From contig NZ_JBJXCT010000012.1 in NCBI RefSeq assembly GCF_046159715.1, positions 1 to 44,551 of the forward strand: 44,551 nt of DNA, in the 5' to 3' direction. Positions 33,345 through 41,048 of this stretch are shown here, piece after piece (the first letter of the stretch is position 1; each line of letters starts with the position of its first letter). Below the pieces are notes generated by a model. That model was not told where the DNA came from, did no database searches, and worked only from the letters and a program-made list of their open reading frames with translations. The position numbers and the translations under genes are program-made. The stretch comes from Pampinifervens sp037481935 (GTDB lineage Bacteria; Aquificota; Aquificia; Aquificales; Aquificaceae).

Positions 33345-33591
33345 AAGAGAGTTTTGTCTGAGTAAAGAAGAGGCAAAACTCTTCGTTGACAGCTTTTTTG
33401 ATGAAATAGTTGAGCTTGTTCTTGAGAAGGGAAGGCTTGAACTGAGGGGTTTTGGTATTTTTAAGATAAAAAGACTGAGTGGAAGGTTTATAAAAAACCC
33501 AAAAACTGGCATTGAAATGTATGTGGAAGAAAGACACAGCATAGGTTTCAAACCATCAAGCCTCTTTAACAAAAGGCATGATAAAGGTTGA
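33313..33591 (+). CDS. HU/IHF-family DNA-binding protein
   Basis: 92 residues from ATG 33313 (MKRTDLIESLKREF), which has GGAGG 6 bases upstream; an ATG at 33298 lacks this. It has the HU helix pair, LELRGFGIFKIKRLSGRFIKNPKTG (beta arm with FGIF and the arm-tip NPKTG, proline intercalator in RFIKNP), and ends RHSIGFKPSSLF. It should bend or coat DNA. It is nested in the 3' end of lptA and overlaps the flavoprotein by 14 bases, an uncommon setting for a nucleoid protein. Confidence 0.88.
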   Translation: MKRTDLIESLKREFCLSKEEAKLFVDSFFDEIVELVLEKGRLELRGFGIFKIKRLSGRFIKNPKTGIEMYVEERHSIGFKPSSLFNKRHDKG

Positions 33592-34618
33592 TGTTTTAAT
33601 CGTTGGAGGTGGGCCTGCGGGCTCCGCGTGTGCCTACAGGCTTGCACAGAAGGGTAAAAGGGTTCTTGTTGTTGACATAAAAAGAAGCATAGGAAAGCCT
33701 GTGCAGTGTGCTGAATTTGTTCCCATACAGCTCTATCACCAGTTTAAAGAGTTCTTTCCACAGGAAGCCATCGCTCAGAAAGTCAAAAACATGGTTCACT
33801 TTACTCCATGGGGTGATGTGGTAAGCATGTGGTCTGAGGGATTTGTCCTCAACAGGGAAGTCTTTGACAATCACATAGCCCAGCTTGCACAGAGTAAAGG
33901 TGCAGTCTACATGCTCAGAACCCAGTTTCTTGGCTTTGAAGATGGTCATGCATGGCTTGAAAACATAGACAGCAGGGAAAGGTTTCAGGTAAAAGCAGAC
34001 TTTGTGGTGGGTGCGGACGGTCCCAGGTCAAAGGTGGCCAGGCTTACTGGTAAGAGGACAGAAAGCTTTCTGACAACTGCACAGGCAACGATGCCATTGA
34101 AGGAGCCGGTTGAAGACCTTCTCATATACTTCAGAGAATACATACCCGGGGGTTATGGATGGGTGTTTCCAAAGGGAAAACTTGCCAACGTAGGAGTGGG
34201 TGTTGACCCAGACTATGGTGTGAATGTAATGGAAAGTCTGAGAAAGTTTGTGGAGGAAGTTGCAGGAAATGGTATAGTGGAGAAGAATGTGTTAAAGAGA
34301 ACAGGGGGATGGATACCCGCAGATGGTCTACTTCCGCCGGTCAGAAGTAGGGTTCTGCTCGTGGGCGATGCCGGAGGTTTCTGTCATCCTATAACAGGGG
34401 GAGGAATAGCCAACGCAGTGGTGTCTGGGGATATGGCTGGCAGAGCCCTTTTTGAGGGCAATCCAGAAAATTTTGAAGAGGAGGCAAGGGAGGTCTTTGA
34501 ACACAGCCTGTGGAGGGCTGCAGAGAAAAGAAAAAGACACATGAAAAGCTGGGATAACCTCAGGGAGACTATTCCCAGAACATGGATAGCCTTTGAAGAA
34601 TACTGGCGTATAATTTAA
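33578..34618 (+). CDS. Geranylgeranyl reductase-family FAD oxidoreductase
   Basis: 346 residues. It has the FAD dinucleotide fold VDVLIVGGGPAGSACAYRLAQ at the N-terminus, GADGPRSKVARL near 148 and GDAGGFCHPITGGGIANAVVSG near 262-283, the para-hydroxybenzoate hydroxylase-type FAD block of geranylgeranyl reductases. These enzymes saturate isoprenoid chains in lipids, chlorophyll or quinones. In this bacterium the substrate could be a menaquinone side chain, but that is inference. It ends 16 bases before the encapsulin gene on the same strand. Its C-terminus has no encapsulin cargo-loading peptide that I can recognise. Confidence 0.85.
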   Translation: MIKVDVLIVGGGPAGSACAYRLAQKGKRVLVVDIKRSIGKPVQCAEFVPIQLYHQFKEFFPQEAIAQKVKNMVHFTPWGDVVSMWSEGFVLNREVFDNHIAQLAQSKGAVYMLRTQFLGFEDGHAWLENIDSRERFQVKADFVVGADGPRSKVARLTGKRTESFLTTAQATMPLKEPVEDLLIYFREYIPGGYGWVFPKGKLANVGVGVDPDYGVNVMESLRKFVEEVAGNGIVEKNVLKRTGGWIPADGLLPPVRSRVLLVGDAGGFCHPITGGGIANAVVSGDMAGRALFEGNPENFEEEAREVFEHSLWRAAEKRKRHMKSWDNLRETIPRTWIAFEEYWRII

Positions 34619-34634
34619 ATCAGGAGGTGTAAGC

Positions 34635-35483
34635 ATGGACTTTTTGGGAAAAGACCAGTCACCCCTCAGCTTTGAAGAGTGGGACCAGCTTGAAAGTGCT
34701 GTGCTGGATGTGGCAAGGAAAACCCTGGTATGCAGAAGGTTTTTGCCAGTGGTGGGTCCCATAGGTGTGGGCCATCAGGTAATATCCTACGATGTTTACC
34801 TCGGGGTTGAACCTGGTGTATGCGAGGTCAGACCCGGTGAAGAAAGCGAAGTTTGTGAACCTGTAAGAACGGGCAGAAGAAAGCACATAACTCTTCCCAC
34901 CATATTCAAGCCCTTTTCCATAACATGGAGAGACCTTGAATACTTCAGACAGTTCAACCTGCCCCTTGACACTTCTCAGGCATCTGCAGCAGCCTTTGCA
35001 ACAGCTGTGGCAGAGGACACTCTCATAATCCATGGGAACCAGAAGCTGGAGATAGACGGCTTTCTCACAGTTGAAGGAAGGCAGAGCATGTCCATGAGCG
35101 ACTGGGATGCCCTTGGAAACGCCTTCAACGATGTATCTCTGGGAGTTTCAAAGCTTTCAGAGAAGGGCTTTTATGGACCCTACTACCTTCTCCTCAATCC
35201 AAGAGACTACTTTAAGTTAAACAGAGTTTACCACAACACAGGGCTGCTTGAGCTTGAACAGATAAAGAAACTTGTGGCGGACGTCTATCATACACCCATA
35301 ATGCCGGAGGGTAAAGCCCTGCTTATATCGGCAGGACCGCAGAATATGGACCTGGTTGTGGGACTGGACTTTAGCCTTGCCTACGTGGAATCCACAAACA
35401 TGGTTCATCACTTCAGAGTGATGGAAATAGTGGCACCACGCATAAAGAGACCAGGAGCCATAATGGTCATAGGAGAAAAGTGA
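34635..35483 (+). CDS. Encapsulin nanocompartment shell protein (family 1, linocin M18-like)
   Basis: 282 residues with the HK97-like encapsulin layout. The N-terminus MDFLGKDQSPLSFEEWDQLE matches MEFLKRSFAPLTEKQW of the T. maritima shell; RRFLPVVGPIGVG, the E-loop region ending ITLPTIFKPFSITWRDLEYF, and GFYGPYYLLLNPRDYFKL near residue 178 follow the fold in order. GLDFSLAYVESTNMVHHF and IVAPRIKRPGAIMVI close it. Encapsulins self-assemble into protein cages that enclose enzymes such as ferritin-like proteins or peroxidases. None of these is adjacent. Perfect AGGAGGT before the ATG suggests strong translation. It overlaps the VWA gene by 4 bases. Confidence 0.92.
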   Translation: MDFLGKDQSPLSFEEWDQLESAVLDVARKTLVCRRFLPVVGPIGVGHQVISYDVYLGVEPGVCEVRPGEESEVCEPVRTGRRKHITLPTIFKPFSITWRDLEYFRQFNLPLDTSQASAAAFATAVAEDTLIIHGNQKLEIDGFLTVEGRQSMSMSDWDALGNAFNDVSLGVSKLSEKGFYGPYYLLLNPRDYFKLNRVYHNTGLLELEQIKKLVADVYHTPIMPEGKALLISAGPQNMDLVVGLDFSLAYVESTNMVHHFRVMEIVAPRIKRPGAIMVIGEK

Positions 35484-37324
35484 AGGAACGCTGGAAGGTA
35501 ATAGAAAGGCTTCTTTCTGAAGAATACCATATAGAGGTTCAGGCAAGCTACGAGGGATGGGGTGCTGGCTATGACCCTAAATTTCTCCCGCTCACAGAGA
35601 TGTGGGCAAAGGGGGAAATGGAGGATGTGCCAGAGCCTGTAAAAAGACCCTCGGGTATAGTTTTTTACCTTCAGGAGCTTTCTGGCAGGACAGAGGAAGA
35701 TGTGATAAACACCATAAGGCATGAGATAGAGTATCTTTTCAGCACAGACCTTTATTTCTGGAGGCTTGGTCAGAGAGAGTTCTACAAGTTCGGCTTTACG
35801 CCCACCTCCTTTCTTGTCCTTTATGCAGTGCTGGAATCTATAAAAACGGACGAAAGGTTGATAAAAAGTCATCTAGACAGTGAATATACATTGAAAAAAC
35901 GCTATCAGACAATACTCAAGGATGTAAAAACCTACTACCCTCATCACCTATTTGCCCTGTCTGTATTGAAAAACTGGCTGGGAGAGGAAGCATATCAGAA
36001 AGAAATTCAAAAATTCCTTCAGGAATACCTGAGTTTAAAAAGCAGGGACGCGTATGATGCAATAATGGAAGACCTCTTCGGAAAGTATATGTCATACATA
36101 GAAAAGGCACAGGAGATAAACTACATAGACCTCCTGCTGGAGGAGGCAAGGGGAAAGGTAAGAAAGGACGCCCACAGAGGCAGGATAATGACGGACCTGC
36201 TCAAAAAACTCCCGGAACATTTGCAGGAACTTATAATGCAATACAGAGAAAAGAATGCTGTTGATATACCGGAAGTAGATAGAAAAGAGATACTGAAAAG
36301 CCTGAAAAATGTCCCAGACTGGATGAAGGACTATCTGAAACAGATGTCCTACATAGACATGATAGAGAGGGATGTGGAGTTCATAAGACACTTTTTGCCA
36401 AAGACACTTGAAGTAGATATAGAACACAGGGGCTTTCTGAGCTTTGTTATAAAAGGTTGGGAAGAGCAATCCTCCTCTTCCTCCCAATCTGGCTTTGGAA
36501 GAAGTCAAAAAGAAAAAACAGAGGAGGACAGGCTCTACGAAAAGGCCTATGGTCTTAACAGAGAAGAGTTCAGAGTATACAGGAGAATGCTCTCTGAAAT
36601 CCTACCACATGTGGAAGCTCTGAAAAGAAAACTAATCAGGCTCATGCCGCAGGAGGAAGAGGGCTGGGCTGGAAAGCACTTCTATGGCAGAAAAATTGAC
36701 AACAAAAGCCTGAATATTGAGGCGCCCCTTGGAAGAGGCAAAATGTATATGAGAAGACATCATCCAGTAAGAAAGGAGCTTGCCTTTAAACTCCTCATAG
36801 ATATATCCTCCTCAATGAAGAGGGAGGAAAAAATAGATAATGCTCTGAAGGCTCTCATGCTCTTTTCTGAGGTTATAAAAAGCCTGAAGATGCCCTTTTC
36901 CATAGATGTCTTTTCTGATAGGGTATTCAGGCTAAAGGAGTTCTCTGAAGACTACAGGAGCGTAAAGTGGAAGATTGTTGAACTCTTTAATTTGCTTGGT
37001 GGCGGGACGAACCTTGAGAAGGCCCTTCTGTATTCTTATGATGATATACAGACCTTTTCAATGAAAAACAGAATGAAAGGCTGTATTATTGTCTTCTCTG
37101 ACGGAGAACCCACAAGGGGATTGAAGGGTCAGGAATTGAAAAACTTCATAGCGCACATAAAGACAAGGCTTCCCCTTATAGGTATAGGAGTTGGACAGGA
37201 AAGGAATTACACAGACTACTATTTTGAAGGAACTGGAATAAGGATAAAAAACCTGAAGGACCTTCCAGCTGCTTTTACAAGGATAATAGAAAATCAGGCA
37301 AGGAGGCTTCTGGCTTTTCAATGA
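35480..37324 (+). CDS. von Willebrand factor type A domain protein coupled to encapsulin
   Basis: 614 residues, GTG start with AGGAG upstream and a GTGA overlap with the encapsulin stop. The first ~330 residues are helical and unrecognised; a Ser-rich linker (SSSSSQSGFG, near 333) follows. The C-terminal VWA domain has an intact MIDAS: DISSS near 440-444, the Thr of GGGTNLEKAL near 511 and SDGEPTRG near 539. No signal peptide or membrane helix, so it is cytoplasmic. Similar CoxE/BatA-like VWA proteins work with MoxR ATPases in enzyme maturation; no MoxR is seen here. A role in cage loading, assembly or as cargo is inferred from coupling only. Confidence 0.85.
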   Translation: MKERWKVIERLLSEEYHIEVQASYEGWGAGYDPKFLPLTEMWAKGEMEDVPEPVKRPSGIVFYLQELSGRTEEDVINTIRHEIEYLFSTDLYFWRLGQREFYKFGFTPTSFLVLYAVLESIKTDERLIKSHLDSEYTLKKRYQTILKDVKTYYPHHLFALSVLKNWLGEEAYQKEIQKFLQEYLSLKSRDAYDAIMEDLFGKYMSYIEKAQEINYIDLLLEEARGKVRKDAHRGRIMTDLLKKLPEHLQELIMQYREKNAVDIPEVDRKEILKSLKNVPDWMKDYLKQMSYIDMIERDVEFIRHFLPKTLEVDIEHRGFLSFVIKGWEEQSSSSSQSGFGRSQKEKTEEDRLYEKAYGLNREEFRVYRRMLSEILPHVEALKRKLIRLMPQEEEGWAGKHFYGRKIDNKSLNIEAPLGRGKMYMRRHHPVRKELAFKLLIDISSSMKREEKIDNALKALMLFSEVIKSLKMPFSIDVFSDRVFRLKEFSEDYRSVKWKIVELFNLLGGGTNLEKALLYSYDDIQTFSMKNRMKGCIIVFSDGEPTRGLKGQELKNFIAHIKTRLPLIGIGVGQERNYTDYYFEGTGIRIKNLKDLPAAFTRIIENQARRLLAFQ

Positions 37325-37634
37325 AAAACCTCAGACCTTCCTCTGGCTTTTCCACTGCAAAAACATACTGTGTGGTCTTTGTATGCCTCATAGCCTCCTG
37401 CAGAAATTCAAGCCCCTGATATGTCTGTCCAAGGGATATGTTGAGAAGTCCGAGAAGCAGGTATTTTTCCTGACAGTCTTCTGCAAGCATGAGCCACTTG
37501 GTAGCCTCAAGATACTTGAACTCAGTAACATACCTCAGCCCCCTGTAGAGTGAGCCAGATGACAGCACAAGGTCCTCCTTATTTACTCTGTTTCCCTGTT
37601 TATCATAAACCGCCACTCTGAACCTGACCCTCAT
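37275..37634 (-). CDS. Uncharacterised 119-residue protein
   Basis: Starts at ATG 37634 (MRVRFRVAVYDKQGNRVNKED), preferred over an in-frame TTG two codons upstream. An N-terminal beta region is followed by helices resembling a single TPR-like repeat (EKYLLLGLLNISLGQTYQGLEFLQEAMRH, cited as LLNISLGQTYQGLEFLQEA). No Cys, signal peptide or membrane helix. It converges on the VWA gene with a 50-base overlap, so expression of one may dampen the other. Function unknown. Confidence 0.6.
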   Translation of the reverse strand: MRVRFRVAVYDKQGNRVNKEDLVLSSGSLYRGLRYVTEFKYLEATKWLMLAEDCQEKYLLLGLLNISLGQTYQGLEFLQEAMRHTKTTQYVFAVEKPEEGLRFFIEKPEASLPDFLLSL

Positions 37635-37684
37635 CACCAAAACCCATCATCCCATATAAGGATAGGGAGTATAAGTTAAAACCT

Positions 37685-37897
37685 ATGAAGTTTTACAGCA
37701 AGGAAGATTTGTCATACAAGAACATAATAGTATCAGAAGAGGGCAGGCCTCCTGAGGGTATAGAGGTTACAGAGGATTTAATAAAAGTTTACTCCTCAAA
37801 AAAGGTTTTTGAAATTCCTGTAGCATCCATGAGAGGCAAGGCTATACTTGACCGCCTAAATTATCAGGGCGAACTTACACAGGAGATATATATTTAA
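37685..37897 (+). CDS. Uncharacterised 70-residue protein upstream of bioB
   Basis: A small soluble protein with beta-rich pattern (KNIIVSEEGRPPEGIEV, then LIKVYSSKKVFEIPVASM). TATAAG at 37670-37675 lies 9 bases before the ATG and no clear Shine-Dalgarno is present. It ends 29 bases before bioB on the same strand. No family recognised; moderately sure that it is real because of reading-frame quality and position. Confidence 0.55.
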   Translation: MKFYSKEDLSYKNIIVSEEGRPPEGIEVTEDLIKVYSSKKVFEIPVASMRGKAILDRLNYQGELTQEIYI

Positions 37898-37926
37898 TAA
37901 ACTCAAAAGTCTGTAAGGAGGCCTGC

Positions 37927-38943
37927 ATGGATAGGGTGGAAAGTTTTCTTTTTGAAGTAGCAGAGAAAGCAGCTGCATATGAACCCATAGATAGGGGAAC
38001 TGCCCTAAAACTTCTCAACATTCCCGATGAATACATAGCGTTGATGGTTTACCTGGCGCAGAAAGTGAAAAATAAGTTTCACAGCCCAGACAGGATAGAA
38101 TTCTGTTCTATAATAAACGCCAAGAGCGGCGCCTGTTCAGAAGATTGTAAATTCTGCGCCCAGTCAAAGTTCTACAGAACCCCTATAAACATATACAACC
38201 TTGTCCCAAAAGAAGAAATACTGGAAGGTGCATACAGAGGAGTGGAGTTTGGTGCAAACAGATACTGCGTGGTTCTTAGCGGAAGGTCGGCAACAAAAGA
38301 AGAAGTAGAAAAGATATGTGAGGGTGTGAGAGAAATAAAGAAGGAGGGACTTCCCATAAAGGTGTGCGTTTCTGCAGGAACTCTGGATGAAGAATCCCTC
38401 AAAAGACTGAAAGAAGCCGGAGTAAAACGCGTAAACCATAACCTTGAAGCATCTGAAGGGTTCTTCCCACGCATAGTGACTACACACACATGGAAGGAGC
38501 GTTATGAAACCATAAAAAGGATAAAGTCCCTTGGTCTTTCCACATGCTGTGGTGGCATATTTGGCATGGGGGAGAGTGATGAGGATAGAGTTGACCTTGC
38601 ACTCACCTACAGGGAGCTGGAGGTGGACTCCATACCTCTGAACTTCCTAATGCCCATAGAGGGAACACCACTCCAGAACGCTCCCGGGGTAACGCCCATA
38701 GAAGCTCTGAAAATAATAGCCATGTTCAGGTTTACTAACCCAAAGGCTGAGCTCAGGCTTTGTGGAGGAAGGGAGCAAAACCTGAGAGACTTTCATGGCA
38801 TGGCGGTTTTGATGACAAACGCCATGATGGTTGGTGGTTATCTAACCAGAGCAGGAAGAGACATTAAAAAGGACTATCAGCTTCTGAAAGACCTGAGATA
38901 TGAAAGGCTTATAAGCACAGAAGAAATTTCACAGGGGGTGTGA
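37927..38943 (+). CDS. bioB: Biotin synthase
   Basis: 338 residues. The radical-SAM motif CSEDCKFCAQS near residue 70 binds the [4Fe-4S] cluster; YCVVLSGR, HNLEASEGFFPRIVTTHTW (substrate and [2Fe-2S] ligands) and a final conserved Arg region RLCGGREQNLRD near 278 follow BioB. It inserts sulfur into dethiobiotin. AAGGAGG precedes the ATG. The last codons (ISQGV-stop) are written in the repeat motif of the array that follows, so the C-terminus has merged with non-coding repeats. Confidence 0.95.
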   Translation: MDRVESFLFEVAEKAAAYEPIDRGTALKLLNIPDEYIALMVYLAQKVKNKFHSPDRIEFCSIINAKSGACSEDCKFCAQSKFYRTPINIYNLVPKEEILEGAYRGVEFGANRYCVVLSGRSATKEEVEKICEGVREIKKEGLPIKVCVSAGTLDEESLKRLKEAGVKRVNHNLEASEGFFPRIVTTHTWKERYETIKRIKSLGLSTCCGGIFGMGESDEDRVDLALTYRELEVDSIPLNFLMPIEGTPLQNAPGVTPIEALKIIAMFRFTNPKAELRLCGGREQNLRDFHGMAVLMTNAMMVGGYLTRAGRDIKKDYQLLKDLRYERLISTEEISQGV

Positions 38944-39463
38944 AAATTTCACACCCTATATTTTTCTTCTTTATTTATTTTTTTATTAATAGTAATAATA
39001 ATAGACCCCCTCAAATTTCACACCCCTTTCTGAAATCCTTGAAAATCAAGCACTTCCGAAAAGGGAATTTCACACCCCCTTTCAAATCCTTGATTTTCCT
39101 TGATTTTCTATGTTAACGAAATCGTTGAGTATCAATGCTTCTAAGAGAATTTCACAATTTCACACCCCCTTGACCTAAGTGTGGGCTTTTCCGTCATTTT
39201 ATTAATTTTCCGCGCTTTAAAAAAGTCTGTAAAAAGGTATACTTAGGAACAGGGCGTGAAATTCCGTCTATGGGTGTGAAATTCTCCCCTATATGGTGTG
39301 TAAAACCTGTGAAATTCCTTTTTGGAAAGCATGGAAAAACCCAAACTTAGGAATATGATATTTATCAGATGTGAAATTCTGCCCCTGGGTGTGAAATTCC
39401 CTGTGAAATTCGGGTTTTTAAAATTATGGAAAAACCCATATTTACAAACAGGGTGTGAAATTC
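38924..39463. repeat. Array of ~14 GGGTGTGAAATTC-type motifs in two opposed orientations
   Basis: This 534-base non-coding gap separates convergent bioB and comM. Reverse-oriented copies (TTTCACAC core) begin at 38927, 38947, 39016, 39068, 39150 and 39158. Forward copies (TGAAATTC core) begin at 39257, 39277, 39310, 39372, 39392, 39404 and 39456; one half of the palindrome at 38936 is also forward. Left copies are flanked by a second repeated word, AAATCCTTGA (39033 and 39084), and a tandem CCTTGATTTT (39088-39107). Between the two groups, CCTAAGT (39174) and ACTTAGG (39241) form an inverted repeat. An A/T-only stretch lies at about 38958-39002. No ORF, tRNA or DnaA-box consensus is visible. 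Probably a protein-binding or structural locus. Confidence 0.85.
38936..38975 (+). terminator. Likely bioB terminator formed by a repeat palindrome
   Basis: GGGTGTGAAA (38936-38945), one centre base and TTTCACACCC (38947-38956) form a perfect 10-base inverted repeat overlapping the bioB stop codon, followed by a T-rich run (TATATTTTTCTTCTTT). It would act as an intrinsic terminator for bioB, although it is also one of the array motifs. Confidence 0.6.
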
Positions 39464-39477
39464 TTTTATGATTTAAA

Positions 39478-41004
39478 TCATATTATCGGTGACCTTTCCT
39501 TCATCCTGAACTGAAGGGCTTCTGCAAGGTGATGGCTGGCGATTTTCTCTTCTCCTTCGAGGTCTGCTATGGTTCTTGCCACCTTGAGTGTTTTCATATA
39601 GCCTCTGCCGGTGAGATTGAGCCTTTCCACTGCACCTTTTAGAAGGGATTGGGCTTCCTGAGTCATTATGCAGTGTTTTTTCACCTCTTGGTTTGTCATG
39701 CGTGAGTTGTATTTTGTTTTACTGTCTTTAAACCTCTCTCTCTGTATTTCAATGGCTTTTATGACCCTTTCCCTTATCTGTGCAGAACTTTCTTCAGAGC
39801 TCATTTTAAGTAAATCTTCTCTCTCTACTGGGTTTATCCATACTTTGAGGTCTATCCTATCTATTATGGGACCTGATATTCTTGACTGGTAAGCCTTTAA
39901 CTGCACTGGCGAGCACACACAGGCCTTATATGGGTTTCCATAGTTTCCACATGGGCATGGGTTCATGGCCACTACCAGCAAAAACTCAGCCGGGAATGTT
40001 ATTCTGCCGCCCACTCTTGACACAGTTACTCTTCCATCTTCAAGAGGTTGCCTGAGAGCTTCTATTGCCTTTCTGCTGAATTCTGGAAACTCATCAAGAA
40101 AAAGAACTCCCCTGTGGGCAAGAGAAATCTCTCCAGGCTGTGGCACTGTGCCACCACCAACAAGGGCTGAGTCGGATGCGTTTGTCAGGGGGTTTCTGAA
40201 GGGTCTCTTTGTGATAAGAGGTTTATCCTCATCAAGAAGACCGGCCACGCTGTATATGTGGGTTATCTCTACAGCTTCTTCAAAGGTCAGAGGCGGCATT
40301 ATGGTTATTAGTCTCTTTGCCAGCATACTCTTTCCAGCTCCTGGGGGACCAACAAGAGCGACTGGGTGAAAACCCGCCGCGGCGATTTCCATGGCTCTCT
40401 TTGCCTGGTGCTGTCCGTATACTTCGCTAAAGTCTACCTCAAAGACTTCTCCAGAATTGAAGAGCTCTTCCACATCCACCTTTACAGGCTCTGCATCCAT
40501 ATTGCCCGTAAGAAAATCTACAACCTCTTTCAGGCTTCCAAATCCATATGCTTCTACCCCTTCCACAAGACCCGCTTCCCTCGCATTACCGGAGGGAACT
40601 ATAAAGCGTCTGTAGCCAAGATTCCTGAGAGATAGCACTATGGGTAGGGCCCCCTTAACGGGATTTATCTTCCCATCAAGAGAGAGCTCACCGAAAATCA
40701 CCCAGTCTTCAGGGAAATCTATGCCAGTGGAAAGTTTTAATATACCAAGAGCTATGGGCAGGTCATAAAGAGTTCCCTGTTTTTTAAGATGCGATGGAGA
40801 GAGATTTACCGTTATCCTTTTTACGGGAAGTTGAAATCCGGTGTTTTTGAGTGCGGACCTGACCCTGTCTCTTGCCTCATTTATCGCTTTGTCAGCAAGA
40901 CCAACTATGGAAAACTGAGGCAGTCCATTTGATATGTCTACCTCCACGTCCACCTCATAGCCGTCTATTCCCAGAACTCCTCCACTTTTTATCCTGCAAA
41001 ACAT
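39478..41004 (-). CDS. comM: ComM/YifB-family Mg chelatase-like AAA ATPase
   Basis: 508 residues. The N-terminal ChlI-type domain (KRITVNLSPSHLKKQGTLYDLP) is followed by Walker A GPPGAGKSMLAKRL near 219, Walker B HRGVLFLDEFPEF, the zinc-type NPCPCGN, and a C-terminal Mg_chelatase_C domain. ComM is a hexameric helicase that promotes branch migration in natural transformation. A start at ATG 41004 is supported by MFCRIKSGGVLGIDG matching the family N-terminus; TATAAT is 9 bases upstream with no Shine-Dalgarno. Confidence 0.93.
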   Translation of the reverse strand: MFCRIKSGGVLGIDGYEVDVEVDISNGLPQFSIVGLADKAINEARDRVRSALKNTGFQLPVKRITVNLSPSHLKKQGTLYDLPIALGILKLSTGIDFPEDWVIFGELSLDGKINPVKGALPIVLSLRNLGYRRFIVPSGNAREAGLVEGVEAYGFGSLKEVVDFLTGNMDAEPVKVDVEELFNSGEVFEVDFSEVYGQHQAKRAMEIAAAGFHPVALVGPPGAGKSMLAKRLITIMPPLTFEEAVEITHIYSVAGLLDEDKPLITKRPFRNPLTNASDSALVGGGTVPQPGEISLAHRGVLFLDEFPEFSRKAIEALRQPLEDGRVTVSRVGGRITFPAEFLLVVAMNPCPCGNYGNPYKACVCSPVQLKAYQSRISGPIIDRIDLKVWINPVEREDLLKMSSEESSAQIRERVIKAIEIQRERFKDSKTKYNSRMTNQEVKKHCIMTQEAQSLLKGAVERLNLTGRGYMKTLKVARTIADLEGEEKIASHHLAEALQFRMKERSPII

Positions 41005-41048
41005 ACGACTTTTATTATAATCTGGCTTTCTGGCAAAGTTTTTAGGAT

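Noticed and set aside
33578..34618. Flavoprotein as a typical encapsulin cargo
   Set aside because: No C-terminal or N-terminal loading peptide of the known type is visible, so cargo status is left as a question only.
38944..39477. CRISPR array in the bioB-comM gap
   Set aside because: Motifs are 11-13 bases, degenerate, unevenly spaced and in both orientations; there are no uniform repeats with unique spacers and no cas genes.
38944..39477. Standard chromosomal oriC
   Set aside because: The gap has an A/T tract and repeats but I see no DnaA-box consensus TTATCCACA, and dnaA, dnaN or other typical neighbours are absent. A non-DnaA origin is not excluded.
39468..39481. 14-base palindrome ATGATTTAAATCAT over the comM stop as a terminator
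   Set aside because: It is all weak A/T pairing without a T-rich tail on the minus strand, so a terminator call is not supported.
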